From positions 1-64,000 of the forward strand of contig JAZOSU010000017.1 in NCBI GenBank assembly GCA_045657265.1: a stretch of 64,000 nucleotides of DNA, read 5' to 3'. This document shows, piece after piece, positions 25,190 through 33,989 of this stretch. Each line of letters opens with the position of its first letter. Position 1 is the stretch's first letter. The translations under genes and the position numbers were made by a program. The notes below the pieces were generated by a model that had not been told where the DNA came from, made no database searches, and saw nothing but the letters and a program-made list of their open reading frames with translations. This DNA comes from RGIG9041 sp045657265. Lineage in GTDB: Bacteria > Bacillota > Clostridia > Oscillospirales > QAKW01.

Positions 25190-26160
25190 TAATAGCCTAC
25201 TTTCTCCCAACATTCAAAGGGTGCAGCAAGTTCTTCACTGATATAAACCTGTGTTTTCTTTGTCTGAAGCATTGTGCTGGGGAGGTAAGGTGTGATAGGA
25301 CCATGTGTGCAAAGACGTGATGTCATTCTCTGCCATGATGAGAAAGTACCGCATGTTGCAAGTGCATGAACTTCGATTCTTTCTTTAGCGCGCATTACAT
25401 CCAAAGGTCCGATTGTTGCAGCTTTAGGCGGAACGTTTGCAATGTCACCTGACTGACCGAATGTACCGTTAAGTGAGTTCTGCATAATTGTCATAGGATG
25501 GAGTGTAACAATCTGTGCAGGCTGATTGAGCCATTCTTCGATATCACCGCTGCCGATGAATTCAGGAATAGGATCAACGAAAGCCATATGACCTGCCCAA
25601 CCGGGTGATGTTGAAGCGATATCAGCACCGCCTTCTGAAATATCATTGATTATTTTTGAGTAATCTTTGATGTTTGCATTTGTGGGGAAGTGAACATTTT
25701 CCATAGGCATACGAAGTTTTTCATCTATCTGGTAATAGAAGTATTTGATCATTGAATGAGCAAAACCTGCTTCATATGTGATAGGAGCGATGTTACCGTC
25801 CTGATCAGCCCATTCATCTTCAGCGAAGAGATGAACTTTTGAACAGTCAACTTTGAAATAGTTGATAAGCTGTGCAAGTGGAATATATGTATCGGGTTCA
25901 GGGTTACCAAGAATCATTGTAAAAGTTTTGCCTTTTTCTGAAGCTTCTTTAAGTCTTGAGAAAAGTGTAGCAATAAGAACAGGATGAGGATTCATCATAA
26001 CTTTTACTTCAAATTCAGGATGCCACCAATCTTCTCTTTTTTCGAGATCTTTGCCACTGAGGCTACGAACATATTCGCAAACTTTGCGATCCTTGAAAGG
26101 AACGAAATCTGCAGGTTCAAAACTGAACTTTGTTGCGGGATCGACGATAAAGTCTTTCAT
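25189..26160 (-). CDS. NagB/6-phosphogluconolactonase-like sugar isomerase
   Basis: A 323-residue protein of the glucosamine-6-phosphate isomerase/6PGL superfamily. Core blocks are TFTMILGNPEPDTYIPL (phosphate-binding loop region), KVHLFAEDEWAD (equivalent to the NagB acidic loop) and GWAGHMAFVDP (equivalent to DGHIAFNEP in NagB). It is longer than NagB (about 240-270) and has an extra N-terminal stretch of about 60 residues. NagB deaminates and isomerises GlcN-6-phosphate to Fru-6-phosphate. The divergence of the loops leaves the substrate open. The ATG at 26160 has a GAGGTAA site. It is first in the five-gene operon. Confidence 0.8.
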   Translation of the reverse strand: MKDFIVDPATKFSFEPADFVPFKDRKVCEYVRSLSGKDLEKREDWWHPEFEVKVMMNPHPVLIATLFSRLKEASEKGKTFTMILGNPEPDTYIPLAQLINYFKVDCSKVHLFAEDEWADQDGNIAPITYEAGFAHSMIKYFYYQIDEKLRMPMENVHFPTNANIKDYSKIINDISEGGADIASTSPGWAGHMAFVDPIPEFIGSGDIEEWLNQPAQIVTLHPMTIMQNSLNGTFGQSGDIANVPPKAATIGPLDVMRAKERIEVHALATCGTFSSWQRMTSRLCTHGPITPYLPSTMLQTKKTQVYISEELAAPFECWEKVGY

Positions 26161-26228
26161 TTTAATTACCTCTTTTCTATTTTTTAAAAAGTCCAAAAAT
26201 ATACAGACTTTCCATAGTATACAATTTC

Positions 26229-26257
26229 ATTCTACATCATATTCATTATAATATCAA
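26229..26257 (-). promoter_or_regulatory. Sigma-A promoter of the sugar-phosphate operon
   Basis: On the minus strand TTGATA (26257-26252), a 17-bp spacer and TAGAAT (26234-26229). The leader to the ATG at 26160 is about 60 bases. Confidence 0.65.
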
Positions 26258-26315
26258 GAGCTTTTATAAATAAATATATAACTGATTATATACAAAAAGC
26301 CTATATATGCAAACA

Positions 26316-26351
26316 AAAAACGCTCTGATTTTTTATTTCAAAGCGTTTTTT
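26316..26351 (-). terminator. Terminator after the ABC exporter gene
   Basis: The stem AAAAACGCT with AGCGTTTTT encloses a longer loop and is followed by a T-run on the minus strand. It starts 3 bases past the ABC stop. Confidence 0.75.
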
Positions 26352-26353
26352 TA

Positions 26354-28180
26354 TTAATTTATCAGTTCTTTACGGAATTGAGTGTCGTATAAAGTTTTAT
26401 AAACTCCGCCTTGTTCAAGAAGCTGAGAATGAGTGCCTCTCTGGGACACCTTTCCGTCTTTGATAACAAGTATCTCATCTGCTGCCATAACAGTTGAAAG
26501 CCTATGAGCTATAATGAGCGCCGTTCTTCCTTCCAAAAGTGGTTCAAGGGCTGTCTGAATTGCATATTCGCTTATACTGTCAAGAGAAGATGTGGCTTCA
26601 TCCAGAATAAGAAGGGCAGGATTTTTAAGTATTGCTCTTGCAATGGAAACCCTTTGTTTTTCACCGCCTGAAAGCTTAAATCCGCGATTACCCACCACTG
26701 TGTCATATCCATCGGGAAGAGACGAAATAAAATCGTGAATATTAGCATCAATACAAGCGTTTATTATCTGCTCGTCAGTCGCTTTTGAATTTGCATAAAG
26801 AAGATTTTCTTTAATGGAAGCGTTAAAAAGATAAGTTTCCTGAGTAACCATTGCAATGTTACTGCGAAGAAAACCGAGGTCAAGTTCTCTGACATCAATG
26901 CCGTCAAACATAACTTTTCCGCCTGTAACGTCGTATATTCTCGGCACAAGATTTGCTATTGTGGATTTGCCCTCTCCCGACGCACCTACAAGAGCAATAG
27001 TTTTACCTTTTTCAAGCTTAAAAGATATTCCCGACAAAATTTCTTTTTCGTCAATATACGAAAAACGCACGTTAGAAAATTCGACCTCACCTATAGCTTT
27101 TTGGGGAATAACTGCATTTTCGGGAGAATCTATTTCAATGGGCATATCATAGTACTCAAAAATGCGCTGAAAAAGAGCCATTGAACGAACAACATCAACC
27201 TGAATACTAAATAACTGATCCACAGGTCTGTACAATCTTCCGAGAAGAGAAACTATAACTGTAATATCCCCCACCGAAAGAGAGCCGTCTCCCACCACTA
27301 CAATAATAAATCCGCCAAGCAGGTAAATGAGAAGCGGACCCATATTCGTGGCTATGTGCATAACTCTCCAGAACCACATTCCCACCATACGTTCTTTTAT
27401 GGCAAGACGTGTACATTCTTTGTTTATGTCTATGTATTTTTCAAGGTCCTTTTTTTCGTGTGTAAAAATCTTAGTGAGTTGCTGACCGCTGACAGATAAA
27501 GTCTCGCCTATCATCTGGTTCATTTTATCTGCCTGCTCGTGAGTTTTTGCTGCAAGTTTCCATCGACGTTTGCCCACAGCCATTGTCGGCAGTGACATAA
27601 GAGGAACAAGACTTGCGCCTATAAGAGCAAGAATCCAATTTTTCTGAAACAGTGAGATCACGGTAACAACTATCGTACAGACGTTGCTGAATATATTTGC
27701 CATAGTGCCGGATATAACACTTTGAACTCCGCTTATATCCGACGTCATTCTTGTAACTATATCGCCCTGCCTGTTTGTTGTAAAAAACTTATGAGGCATT
27801 TTTTGCAGATGCGCATACATCTGATTTTTCATATCGTACGCAATGTGCTGCGCAACGTATGTATTTACGTACGTTTCGATTACAGTTATCAGATTAGATG
27901 CTATAAGCACGGCAAAAGACAAAATCACCAGTTTCACAAGCAAAGGAAAATCACGGGCATACAGGCCGTCATCAATCATTTTACCTGTAAGCATACTGGG
28001 TACAACGCCTAAAACCGCAGAAACAACTATAGCCAAAAACACAAAAATGAGTCTGAATTTATACGGCAGAAGATAAGAAAAAATACGTTTGAGAAAAGGC
28101 AACGTTATTTTGGGCATATTCTTTTTTTCTTCTTCGGTAAGAGTTCTACCAAGACCTCTTCTTCCCATTGGTGGCGGCAT
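26354..28180 (-). CDS. ABC exporter half-transporter (permease-ATPase fusion)
   Basis: A 608-residue type IV (B-type) ABC exporter half-molecule. Six membrane spans lie in the first 330 residues. The nucleotide-binding domain has Walker A GASGEGKST (399-407), the Q-loop at VTQET, the signature LSGGE (503-507), and Walker B with Asp527 and Glu528 in LILDEATSSLD. The H-loop is IAHRLST. It probably works as a homodimer, since no second half-transporter is next to it, exporting lipid, drug or peptide. A perfect AGGAGG precedes the ATG. It lies 14 bp after the TIGR03936 gene and may be read with it. Confidence 0.92.
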   Translation of the reverse strand: MPPPMGRRGLGRTLTEEEKKNMPKITLPFLKRIFSYLLPYKFRLIFVFLAIVVSAVLGVVPSMLTGKMIDDGLYARDFPLLVKLVILSFAVLIASNLITVIETYVNTYVAQHIAYDMKNQMYAHLQKMPHKFFTTNRQGDIVTRMTSDISGVQSVISGTMANIFSNVCTIVVTVISLFQKNWILALIGASLVPLMSLPTMAVGKRRWKLAAKTHEQADKMNQMIGETLSVSGQQLTKIFTHEKKDLEKYIDINKECTRLAIKERMVGMWFWRVMHIATNMGPLLIYLLGGFIIVVVGDGSLSVGDITVIVSLLGRLYRPVDQLFSIQVDVVRSMALFQRIFEYYDMPIEIDSPENAVIPQKAIGEVEFSNVRFSYIDEKEILSGISFKLEKGKTIALVGASGEGKSTIANLVPRIYDVTGGKVMFDGIDVRELDLGFLRSNIAMVTQETYLFNASIKENLLYANSKATDEQIINACIDANIHDFISSLPDGYDTVVGNRGFKLSGGEKQRVSIARAILKNPALLILDEATSSLDSISEYAIQTALEPLLEGRTALIIAHRLSTVMAADEILVIKDGKVSQRGTHSQLLEQGGVYKTLYDTQFRKELIN

Positions 28181-28194
28181 TATAAAACCTCCTG

Positions 28195-28845
28195 TTATTT
28201 AAATGTGTTGAAATCTCCGTCTAAAAACTCCATACGGCATATACGTACCTTTGACAGTAATATACCGTTTGTTTGCAAAGCATCAACTACGTATGCAGGG
28301 CTCAAAGTAGACACGCCCGACAAATCAAGAACTGTATCAATAATCTTTTTACCGTCTTTTTCTGTACACTCCAGTTTATGAATAAACGAAGTGATGTCCA
28401 CAGTCTGTTCCGAGCGTTTTGTTTTTTTAACCATCATAACAGGTTTTGAAAAAAGCTCTACTATATCTTTGCAAGACGCCTTTGTTTCAAAGACAATTTT
28501 ATATCTTGCAAAAGTAATATCTTTGAGTTTGTTTTTCGGAAAATAAACGTCCTTGATTTTAAGGGCTTCAGGAAAAGCATTTTCAAGAGCTTTTTTATCA
28601 AGAGAAGCGCCGAGATTAAGTCTGAAGTCCATCATTTCACAGTTACTTTCATATCCAAGAGAAAGAGGGGGCGTGAAAACAAGATGGGGACGGGGCGTAA
28701 AGCCCTCGCTCATCCAGATATCAAGTTTTGAACGTCTGAGCGCACGGCTTACGGTACGGGCAAGATCAAGATGTGAAAAATAAACTGCTGCGCCGTGTTT
28801 TTCAAATACCGCGCGTACGTCAATAAACGGTTTGTTATCTGACAT
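28195..28845 (-). CDS. TIGR03936 family (DUF2344) protein
   Basis: A 216-residue protein of the DUF2344 family, which in Bacillota is always paired with, or fused to, the TIGR03960 radical SAM protein. The start block VYFSHLDLARTVSRALRRS, then WMSEGFTPRPHLVFTPPLSLGYES, is the conserved part. Its function is not established; a role with the radical SAM partner in RNA or protein modification has been supposed. The ATG at 28845 (GGAGGAAAA site) overlaps the stop of the partner by 11 bases. A longer frame to 28926 only runs through the partner gene. Confidence 0.88.
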   Translation of the reverse strand: MSDNKPFIDVRAVFEKHGAAVYFSHLDLARTVSRALRRSKLDIWMSEGFTPRPHLVFTPPLSLGYESNCEMMDFRLNLGASLDKKALENAFPEALKIKDVYFPKNKLKDITFARYKIVFETKASCKDIVELFSKPVMMVKKTKRSEQTVDITSFIHKLECTEKDGKKIIDTVLDLSGVSTLSPAYVVDALQTNGILLSKVRICRMEFLDGDFNTFK

Positions 28846-30691
28846 CGCATTTTCCTCCATCCATAAGTTTTGAAGCTCCGCAGCCTGTACAACCCTCTTT
28901 GCAGTTTCGGGTTGTTTTGGCATCATATGCTTTTTCGGCTTCGCTCATAAGATATTTTTTAGTAACGCCTATATCTATAAAATCCCAAGGCAGTATTTCG
29001 TCAAAAGAGCGTTTGCGGTTTGCATAGAAAGACATATCCACGCCTGCTTTTTCAAAAGCGTCAGTCCACTGTTCAAAATCAAAAAATTCGTCCCAAGCAC
29101 TCAGTCTTGCGCCTTTTTCACACATAATTTCCAAAGCTTTGCCAAGTCGTCTGTCACCTCTGGCAAGAACAGCTTCTATTGCCGACACATACGGCTCGTG
29201 AGTTGCAATCTGAGCTTTTATTCCTTTGAATTTTTCGTGAAGTCTTGTCTGTTTATCTATAACACAGTCAATAGTATCCTGCGCTTCCCACTGAAACGGC
29301 GTAAACGGCTTAGGCACAAAAACAGATGCCGAAGACGTTATGGTTATAAATCTGTTTCTTTTTTTCTTGTCTACACTGAAAAATATTTCTACAATCTGTG
29401 CTGAAAGGTCAGCTATTGCAAGTACATCGTCCATCGTCTCTGTAGGAAGACCTATCATAAAATAAAGTTTAACAGATGAGTTTCCGTTTTCAAAAGACAT
29501 TCTGCAGCTTTTTTCAATATCTTCAAAAGTTACGTTTTTGTTTATTACGTCACGCAGTCTCTGTGTTGCAGCTTCGGGCGCAAAAGTAAAGGTGGATTTT
29601 TTCACTCTTGAAATTTTACCTGCGAGTTCTTTTGAAAAATTATCTATCCTCAGTGACGGAAGCGAAAGATTAATCTTTTTAGGCTCTGTCATTTTAAGAA
29701 GCTCGTCCACAAGCTGTTCAATTTCAGGAAAATCGCTTGACGAAAGAGAACAAAGAGAAAGTCCGTCATGACCTGTACATTCCAAAAGCTCGTCCGCCTG
29801 TTTTGTAAGAGTATCTATGCTTTTACAACGTATCGGTCTTGTCAGCATTCCTGCCTGACAGAATCTGCATCCTCGTATACATCCTCGGAACAGTTCTATT
29901 GTAACTCTGTCGTGAACTACATCTATATACGGAACTATCTGTGTTTTGGGAAAATACATTCCGTCAACGTCCTGTTCAATAGCTTTTTGTATTCTTTCAG
30001 GAACTCCCTGCGTATTGGGAACAAAACTTTTTATAGTTCCGTCGTCATTATATTCAACGTCATAAAGAGAAGGAGCATATATACCCTTAACTTCATTTAC
30101 AGCTCTTATAAGAAATTCTTTTTTGGAAAGGCCCTGCTTTTTAGCCTCCGCCATAAGCTGACAGAGGTCCACGAGCTGAGTTTCTCCCTCGCCTATCAGA
30201 AACAAATCCACAAAATCCGCCAAAGGTTCAGGATTGTATGCGCAGGGTCCACCTGCTATTACAATATTATGAAGTCCTTCTCTATCTTTTGCTAAAATGG
30301 GAACGTTTCCCAGTTTAAGCATATTAAGAACAGAGGTATAACACATTTCGTACTGAAGAGTAAACCCTATCATATCAAACTCATAAAGAGGTCTTTTACT
30401 TTCAAGGGAATACAGCGGGATATTATTTTCCTGAAGTTTCTGCTCAAAATCAGGCCAAGGCTGCATAACACGTTCACACCAGAGATTAGTTTTTTCATTG
30501 ACCGCTCCGTAAAGAATACGGTAGCCGAGGCAGGACATAGCTATATCGTAAATATCAGGGAAACAGAAAGCAAAATGCACATCTATATTCCGGTCATTTT
30601 TTATACATTCATAAAGTTCACCGCCTGTATATCTGGCAGGTTTCTGAACCGAAAGCAATATTTCGGATAAATCATCAAGTTTTATTTTCAT
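28835..30691 (-). CDS. TIGR03960 family radical SAM protein
   Basis: A 618-residue protein with an N-terminal B12-binding-like domain (FCFPDIYDIAMSCLGYRIL onward) and a radical SAM domain whose cluster motif is CIRGCRFCQAG. The C-terminus ends in a Cys-rich tail (CKEGCTGCGASKL). Its partner, TIGR03936, follows with an 11-bp overlap. The start at 30691 overlaps the stop of spoIVFB as ATGA, so the two are translationally coupled. The reaction is unknown. In many Clostridia this pair lies near rng and the L21/L27 ribosomal genes, which are not here. Confidence 0.9.
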   Translation of the reverse strand: MKIKLDDLSEILLSVQKPARYTGGELYECIKNDRNIDVHFAFCFPDIYDIAMSCLGYRILYGAVNEKTNLWCERVMQPWPDFEQKLQENNIPLYSLESKRPLYEFDMIGFTLQYEMCYTSVLNMLKLGNVPILAKDREGLHNIVIAGGPCAYNPEPLADFVDLFLIGEGETQLVDLCQLMAEAKKQGLSKKEFLIRAVNEVKGIYAPSLYDVEYNDDGTIKSFVPNTQGVPERIQKAIEQDVDGMYFPKTQIVPYIDVVHDRVTIELFRGCIRGCRFCQAGMLTRPIRCKSIDTLTKQADELLECTGHDGLSLCSLSSSDFPEIEQLVDELLKMTEPKKINLSLPSLRIDNFSKELAGKISRVKKSTFTFAPEAATQRLRDVINKNVTFEDIEKSCRMSFENGNSSVKLYFMIGLPTETMDDVLAIADLSAQIVEIFFSVDKKKRNRFITITSSASVFVPKPFTPFQWEAQDTIDCVIDKQTRLHEKFKGIKAQIATHEPYVSAIEAVLARGDRRLGKALEIMCEKGARLSAWDEFFDFEQWTDAFEKAGVDMSFYANRKRSFDEILPWDFIDIGVTKKYLMSEAEKAYDAKTTRNCKEGCTGCGASKLMDGGKCDVR

Positions 30692-31266
30692 ATATTGTTT
30701 ACTCCCATAAGCAATATCAAAAGATATACGCAAATAATAAAAAGAGACAGGTTAAATCCTGACCTTAAAAATATTATAACAGATATCACACCAAGGGGCA
30801 ACAAAAAAATAAAAGACAATACTTTAATAATTTGAGTTGCTTTTTCTCTTGAGAACTTATTGCACATAACACAAAAAAGACCTCTGCCTCCATCAAGCGG
30901 GTACAAAGGTAAAACGTTAAGAAAAAACAATGCGAAATTGGACAGGGCAATAAAACCGCAGATTTTATCGTAGGTAAAAAAGTAAATTACTACAAAAACA
31001 GTAAAACCCAAAAAACTCGCAATCGGTCCCGAGAACGCAACTATGGCTTCATCTGTATAACTCATCTGAGAAGTTTTAAGAGAAATGCCTTTTGTTCCTA
31101 TATGAACACTTCTCATCTTGTATCCAAAAAATTTAAGAGTAATTATATGAGCCGCTTCATGAAAAAGAGCGCAAAGAACCGATATAATTGAAAACACCGT
31201 TCCGTCAATAACAACAAAAGCCGCCATTACCATAATAATAAGCGGCGACAAACTATATTTCTTCAT
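30688..31266 (-). CDS. spoIVFB: Site-2-type metalloprotease, SpoIVFB-like (M50)
   Basis: A 192-residue integral membrane zinc protease. The active-site motif is HEAAH at 36-40 and the third ligand Asp125 lies in PLDGGRG. Both are arranged as in the SpoIVFB branch of family M50, which cleaves pro-sigma-K in the mother cell. The adjacent M23 protein (SpoIVFA-like) and the downstream TIGR03960 gene support this. The gene overlaps the upstream M23 gene by 14 bases and the downstream gene by 4. The pairing makes the SpoIVFB call stronger than the sequence alone would; other M50 proteases remain possible. Confidence 0.82.
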   Translation of the reverse strand: MKKYSLSPLIIMVMAAFVVIDGTVFSIISVLCALFHEAAHIITLKFFGYKMRSVHIGTKGISLKTSQMSYTDEAIVAFSGPIASFLGFTVFVVIYFFTYDKICGFIALSNFALFFLNVLPLYPLDGGRGLFCVMCNKFSREKATQIIKVLSFIFLLPLGVISVIIFLRSGFNLSLFIICVYLLILLMGVNNI

Positions 31267-31975
31267 AAATATATTCAGCAGGGTCTACACGCACACCGTT
31301 TTTTCGTATTTCAAAATGAAGATGTGTTCCCGTACTTTTTCCTGTAGACCCGATAATCCCGATAACCTCTCCCCCGTTTACGTTTTGCCCGTCAGATACG
31401 GATATTTCAGACAAATGTCCGTAAAAGCTCTGCAAATCCCGATGATTTATAATAACGTAATTCCCGTATATGTCATTACTTCCTGTCTTTTCCACAAATC
31501 CGCTGTCAAAAGCGAAAATTTTGCTTCCTTTTGCTGCCGCAAGATCTATCCCGTGATGCCCTGCCATTTTCTCATTTGTAACAGGGTCGGTTCTTGTGCC
31601 GAAATTTGATGTTACAACTGCGTTTTTGACAGGCATAAAGGCAAAACTTCCTGTTTTGAATCTTTCCGTAAGAGCAGTTGACAGATAACAAAACTCCAGA
31701 TCATCCGCTGAGCGAAGAAGTTCACCCTCGGGTTTTTCGTTTGAATTTTCGGTTTGCAAATCATTTTGGTTATTATTAAGTTTTTGGACAGTTTCATATC
31801 CTATGTTTTTTATGCACTCAACAGCGGCATTGTAAATATCGGGTTTTGCAGTCTTCAGATAAAACACGCCTCCTATTGCAAAAATCAGAATTATCAGTAC
31901 CGTTACAAACACCGATCCTCTTTTTTCTGCTTTTTTAAGCCTTCTTTCCAAAAGAGCTTCACGTAAATTCTCCAT
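31253..31975 (-). CDS. spoIVFA: Membrane-anchored M23 (LytM) protein, SpoIVFA/SpoIIQ-like
   Basis: A 240-residue protein with a cytoplasmic start (REALLERRLKKAEKRG), one membrane span at about 22-40, a linker and a C-terminal LytM domain (about 125-235). The M23 ligands are kept: HHGIDLA (His and Asp) and THLHFE. SpoIVFA of Bacillus has a similar layout and inhibits SpoIVFB during engulfment. Intact zinc ligands mean it might also cut peptidoglycan, so SpoIIQ-like or a general endopeptidase are alternatives. It is first in the unit spoIVFA-spoIVFB-TIGR03960-TIGR03936. Confidence 0.75.
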   Translation of the reverse strand: MENLREALLERRLKKAEKRGSVFVTVLIILIFAIGGVFYLKTAKPDIYNAAVECIKNIGYETVQKLNNNQNDLQTENSNEKPEGELLRSADDLEFCYLSTALTERFKTGSFAFMPVKNAVVTSNFGTRTDPVTNEKMAGHHGIDLAAAKGSKIFAFDSGFVEKTGSNDIYGNYVIINHRDLQSFYGHLSEISVSDGQNVNGGEVIGIIGSTGKSTGTHLHFEIRKNGVRVDPAEYIYEEI

Positions 31976-31978
31976 AAT

Positions 31979-32026
31979 AAAAAAATCACTTCCATAGTTT
32001 TTTACATTTCTATGAAAGCGATTTTT
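31979..32026 (-). terminator. Terminator after tyrS
   Basis: A 15-bp stem with one or two mismatches (AAATCGCTTTCATAG with CTATGGAAGTGATTT on the minus strand), followed by a T-run. It begins just past the tyrS stop. Confidence 0.8.
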
Positions 32027-32032
32027 AAATTA

Positions 32033-33241
32033 TTACTTAATTGTTATCTTGTAGAAATTTTTCTTACCTTTTTTCAGAACGGCATCAGTAAGCTGCTCTT
32101 TTGTAAATCTGGTGTTCGGGTCGGTTACTTTTTCATCGTTTATCATAACACCGCCCTGCACAACAAGACGTCTTGCCTCTGATTTTGAAGGAGCTGTTTT
32201 ACCTTCAACCATAAGATCAAGTATACCTATATCACCGTCTACTGATATTTCAATAGTCGGCATATTTGCAGAAACACCGCCGCCTGCAAAGAGTGAACGT
32301 GCAGTTGCCTGTGCCTTTTCGGCTTCTTCTTTTCCGTGTACAAGAGCAGTAAGCTCATAAGCAAGAATTTCTTTTGCTGTATTGAGCTGAGCGCCTTCCC
32401 ATTTATCCATTTCATCAATCTGTTCAAGGGGAAGAAAAGTAAGCATTCTTATGCATTTAAGAACGTCTGAATCTCCTACGTTTCTCCAGTACTGATAGAA
32501 ATCGTAAGGGCTTGTCTTTTCAGGGTCAAGCCATACTGCACCGTTTGCTGTTTTACCCATTTTCTTGCCCTCTGAGTTCATCAGAAGAGTAATTGTCATA
32601 GCGTAAGCATCTTTGCCTAATTTTTTACGGATAAGCTCTGTGCCGCCAAGCATATTTGACCACTGGTCGTCACCGCCGAACTGCATATTGCATCCGTAGT
32701 TTTTATAAAGATGATAAAAATCGTAGCTTTGCATTATCATATAGTTGAATTCAAGGAAAGAAAGACCTTTTTCCATACGCTGTTTATAACATTCTGCACG
32801 AAGCATATTGTTAACTGAAAAACAAGCGCCAACTTCACGTAACACCTCAACGTAGTTAAGCTCTAAAAGCCAGTCGGCATTATTAACCATCTGAGCTTTT
32901 CCTTCGCCAAACTCGATAAATCTGCTCATCTGTTTTTTGAAACATTCGATGTTATGCTCGATAGTTTCTTTAGTAAGCACCTGTCTCATATCCGTTCTGC
33001 CGGATGGGTCACCTATCATACCTGTACCGCCACCTAAAAGAGCGATAGGTTTGTTACCTGCCATCTGAAGTCTTTTCATAAGACAAAGAGCCATAAAATG
33101 ACCTACGTGCAAAGAATCTGCTGTGGGGTCAAAACCAATATAGAATGTAGCTTTACCATTGTTTATAAGTTCTTTGATTTCTTCTTCGTCTGTAACCTGC
33201 GCTATAAGTCCGCGGGCAACGAGTTCGTCATAAATTGTCAT
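32033..33241 (-). CDS. tyrS: Tyrosine--tRNA ligase
   Basis: A 402-residue class I aminoacyl-tRNA synthetase that charges tRNA-Tyr. The HIGH-type motif is HVGH at 45-48, FDPTADSLHVGH is the usual TyrRS text, and the KMSKS-type motif is KMGKT. The C-terminal S4-like domain (EARRLVVQGGVMINDEKV) binds tRNA. The ATG at 33241 is chosen because AGGAG lies 9 bases upstream. Earlier in-frame ATGs overlap that site. A T-box leader with a tyrosine specifier precedes it, so expression should rise when uncharged tRNA-Tyr accumulates. Confidence 0.96.
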   Translation of the reverse strand: MTIYDELVARGLIAQVTDEEEIKELINNGKATFYIGFDPTADSLHVGHFMALCLMKRLQMAGNKPIALLGGGTGMIGDPSGRTDMRQVLTKETIEHNIECFKKQMSRFIEFGEGKAQMVNNADWLLELNYVEVLREVGACFSVNNMLRAECYKQRMEKGLSFLEFNYMIMQSYDFYHLYKNYGCNMQFGGDDQWSNMLGGTELIRKKLGKDAYAMTITLLMNSEGKKMGKTANGAVWLDPEKTSPYDFYQYWRNVGDSDVLKCIRMLTFLPLEQIDEMDKWEGAQLNTAKEILAYELTALVHGKEEAEKAQATARSLFAGGGVSANMPTIEISVDGDIGILDLMVEGKTAPSKSEARRLVVQGGVMINDEKVTDPNTRFTKEQLTDAVLKKGKKNFYKITIK

Positions 33242-33260
33242 ATCATCCATCTCCTGTATA

Positions 33261-33480
33261 AAAAATAAATCCCCCTGTCCCAAATCGGACAGAGGGCGAA
33301 TTTACGCGGTACCACCTCTGCAACCTGTATTTCTCGCAAAATACAGCTTACAATGTACTTGACATCTGTGCTTTATCGGGCACACCGCTTTTGCTCACAA
33401 AACTGTAATTCATCTGCATTCCGTCTGTTCTTTCACACCAACCAAGAACTCTCTTAAATCGAGTAATGCACCTACTGATA
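33261..33480 (-). promoter_or_regulatory. T-box leader (tyrosine) upstream of tyrS
   Basis: On the minus strand the conserved T-box core AGGTGGTACCGCG is at 33317-33305. The specifier-loop region GAATTACAG holds TAC (Tyr) at 33407-33405. Stem I wording (AGAGAGTTCTTGG, GGTGTGAAAGAAC) lies upstream. A terminator hairpin (33297-33271) and a T-run (33265-33261) follow. Uncharged tRNA-Tyr would pair with the T-box and favour the antiterminator. The 5' limit near 33480 is approximate. Confidence 0.92.
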
Positions 33481-33507
33481 TTTTGTTCAACGCAAAAGAA
33501 AATGAAC

Positions 33508-33533
33508 AATACGGCATAATCATATGCCGTATT
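33508..33533 (-). terminator. Hairpin after the small acidic ORF
   Basis: A 10-bp stem (AATACGGCAT with ATGCCGTATT) with only a weak T tract on the minus strand. It probably terminates the small ORF transcript just before the tyrS leader. Confidence 0.5.
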
Positions 33534-33545
33534 CTGAATTTTTAA

Positions 33546-33677
33546 TTAAAGATTTCCGAAACCGCCTTCGTCATCATCGCCAAAAATGTCTTCTTCGATG
33601 CTTTCTGAAACCGAGTTCATTATAACTTCATCAAGTTCGTATACTTCGAGTTCGGGTCTGCTGTATTCTTTTTTTAT
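33546..33677 (-). CDS. Small acidic peptide ORF with an AUA in place of the start codon
   Basis: A 43-residue frame ending at TAA 33548-33546. The text KKEYSRPELEVYELDEVIMN, then an acidic stretch and a GDDDEGGFGNL tail, resembles the many short Clostridia peptides that begin MKKxYxKPE and end acidic. The codon where ATG is expected (33677-33675) is ATA. A GAGGCG site lies 8 bases upstream of it and a TATAAT box at 33722-33717. No ATG, GTG or TTG lies between the upstream in-frame stop and this codon. Either AUA is used, or the gene has lost its start. Function unknown; a peptide precursor is one possibility. Confidence 0.5.
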   Translation of the reverse strand: MKKEYSRPELEVYELDEVIMNSVSESIEEDIFGDDDEGGFGNL

Positions 33678-33989
33678 AAAATCGCCTCGATTCCAAACTG
33701 CATATTAATTTGTTTTATTATACTATCACACCTGTGTAAATGACATAGCTTTATGTTGCATCATTTTGACTTTATGCAAACTACTTTGTTATTCTTTCTT
33801 ACGACAAAATGAATAATATTCTGCATAAAATCCATCGGTTTTAATAGACATAATTTTGGTCTTGAAAATATTATCGAAAAACGTTTTTAACATTTTGAAC
33901 AGAGTTTTGAACAGGTTTCAAAACCAACTGTGGACAAGCTTTGCAGAGTTTTTGACATAAAAATCGCAGTCTTGCAAACGCATATTCTG
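33678..33989. other. 312-bp intergenic stretch between tsaD and the small ORF
   Basis: I see no ORF of note. A TATAAT (minus, 33722-33717) points to the small acidic ORF. An 8-bp hairpin (GTTTTGAA with TTCAAAAC, about 33905-33925) lies after tsaD but lacks a strong T-run. Nothing else is supported. Confidence 0.5.
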
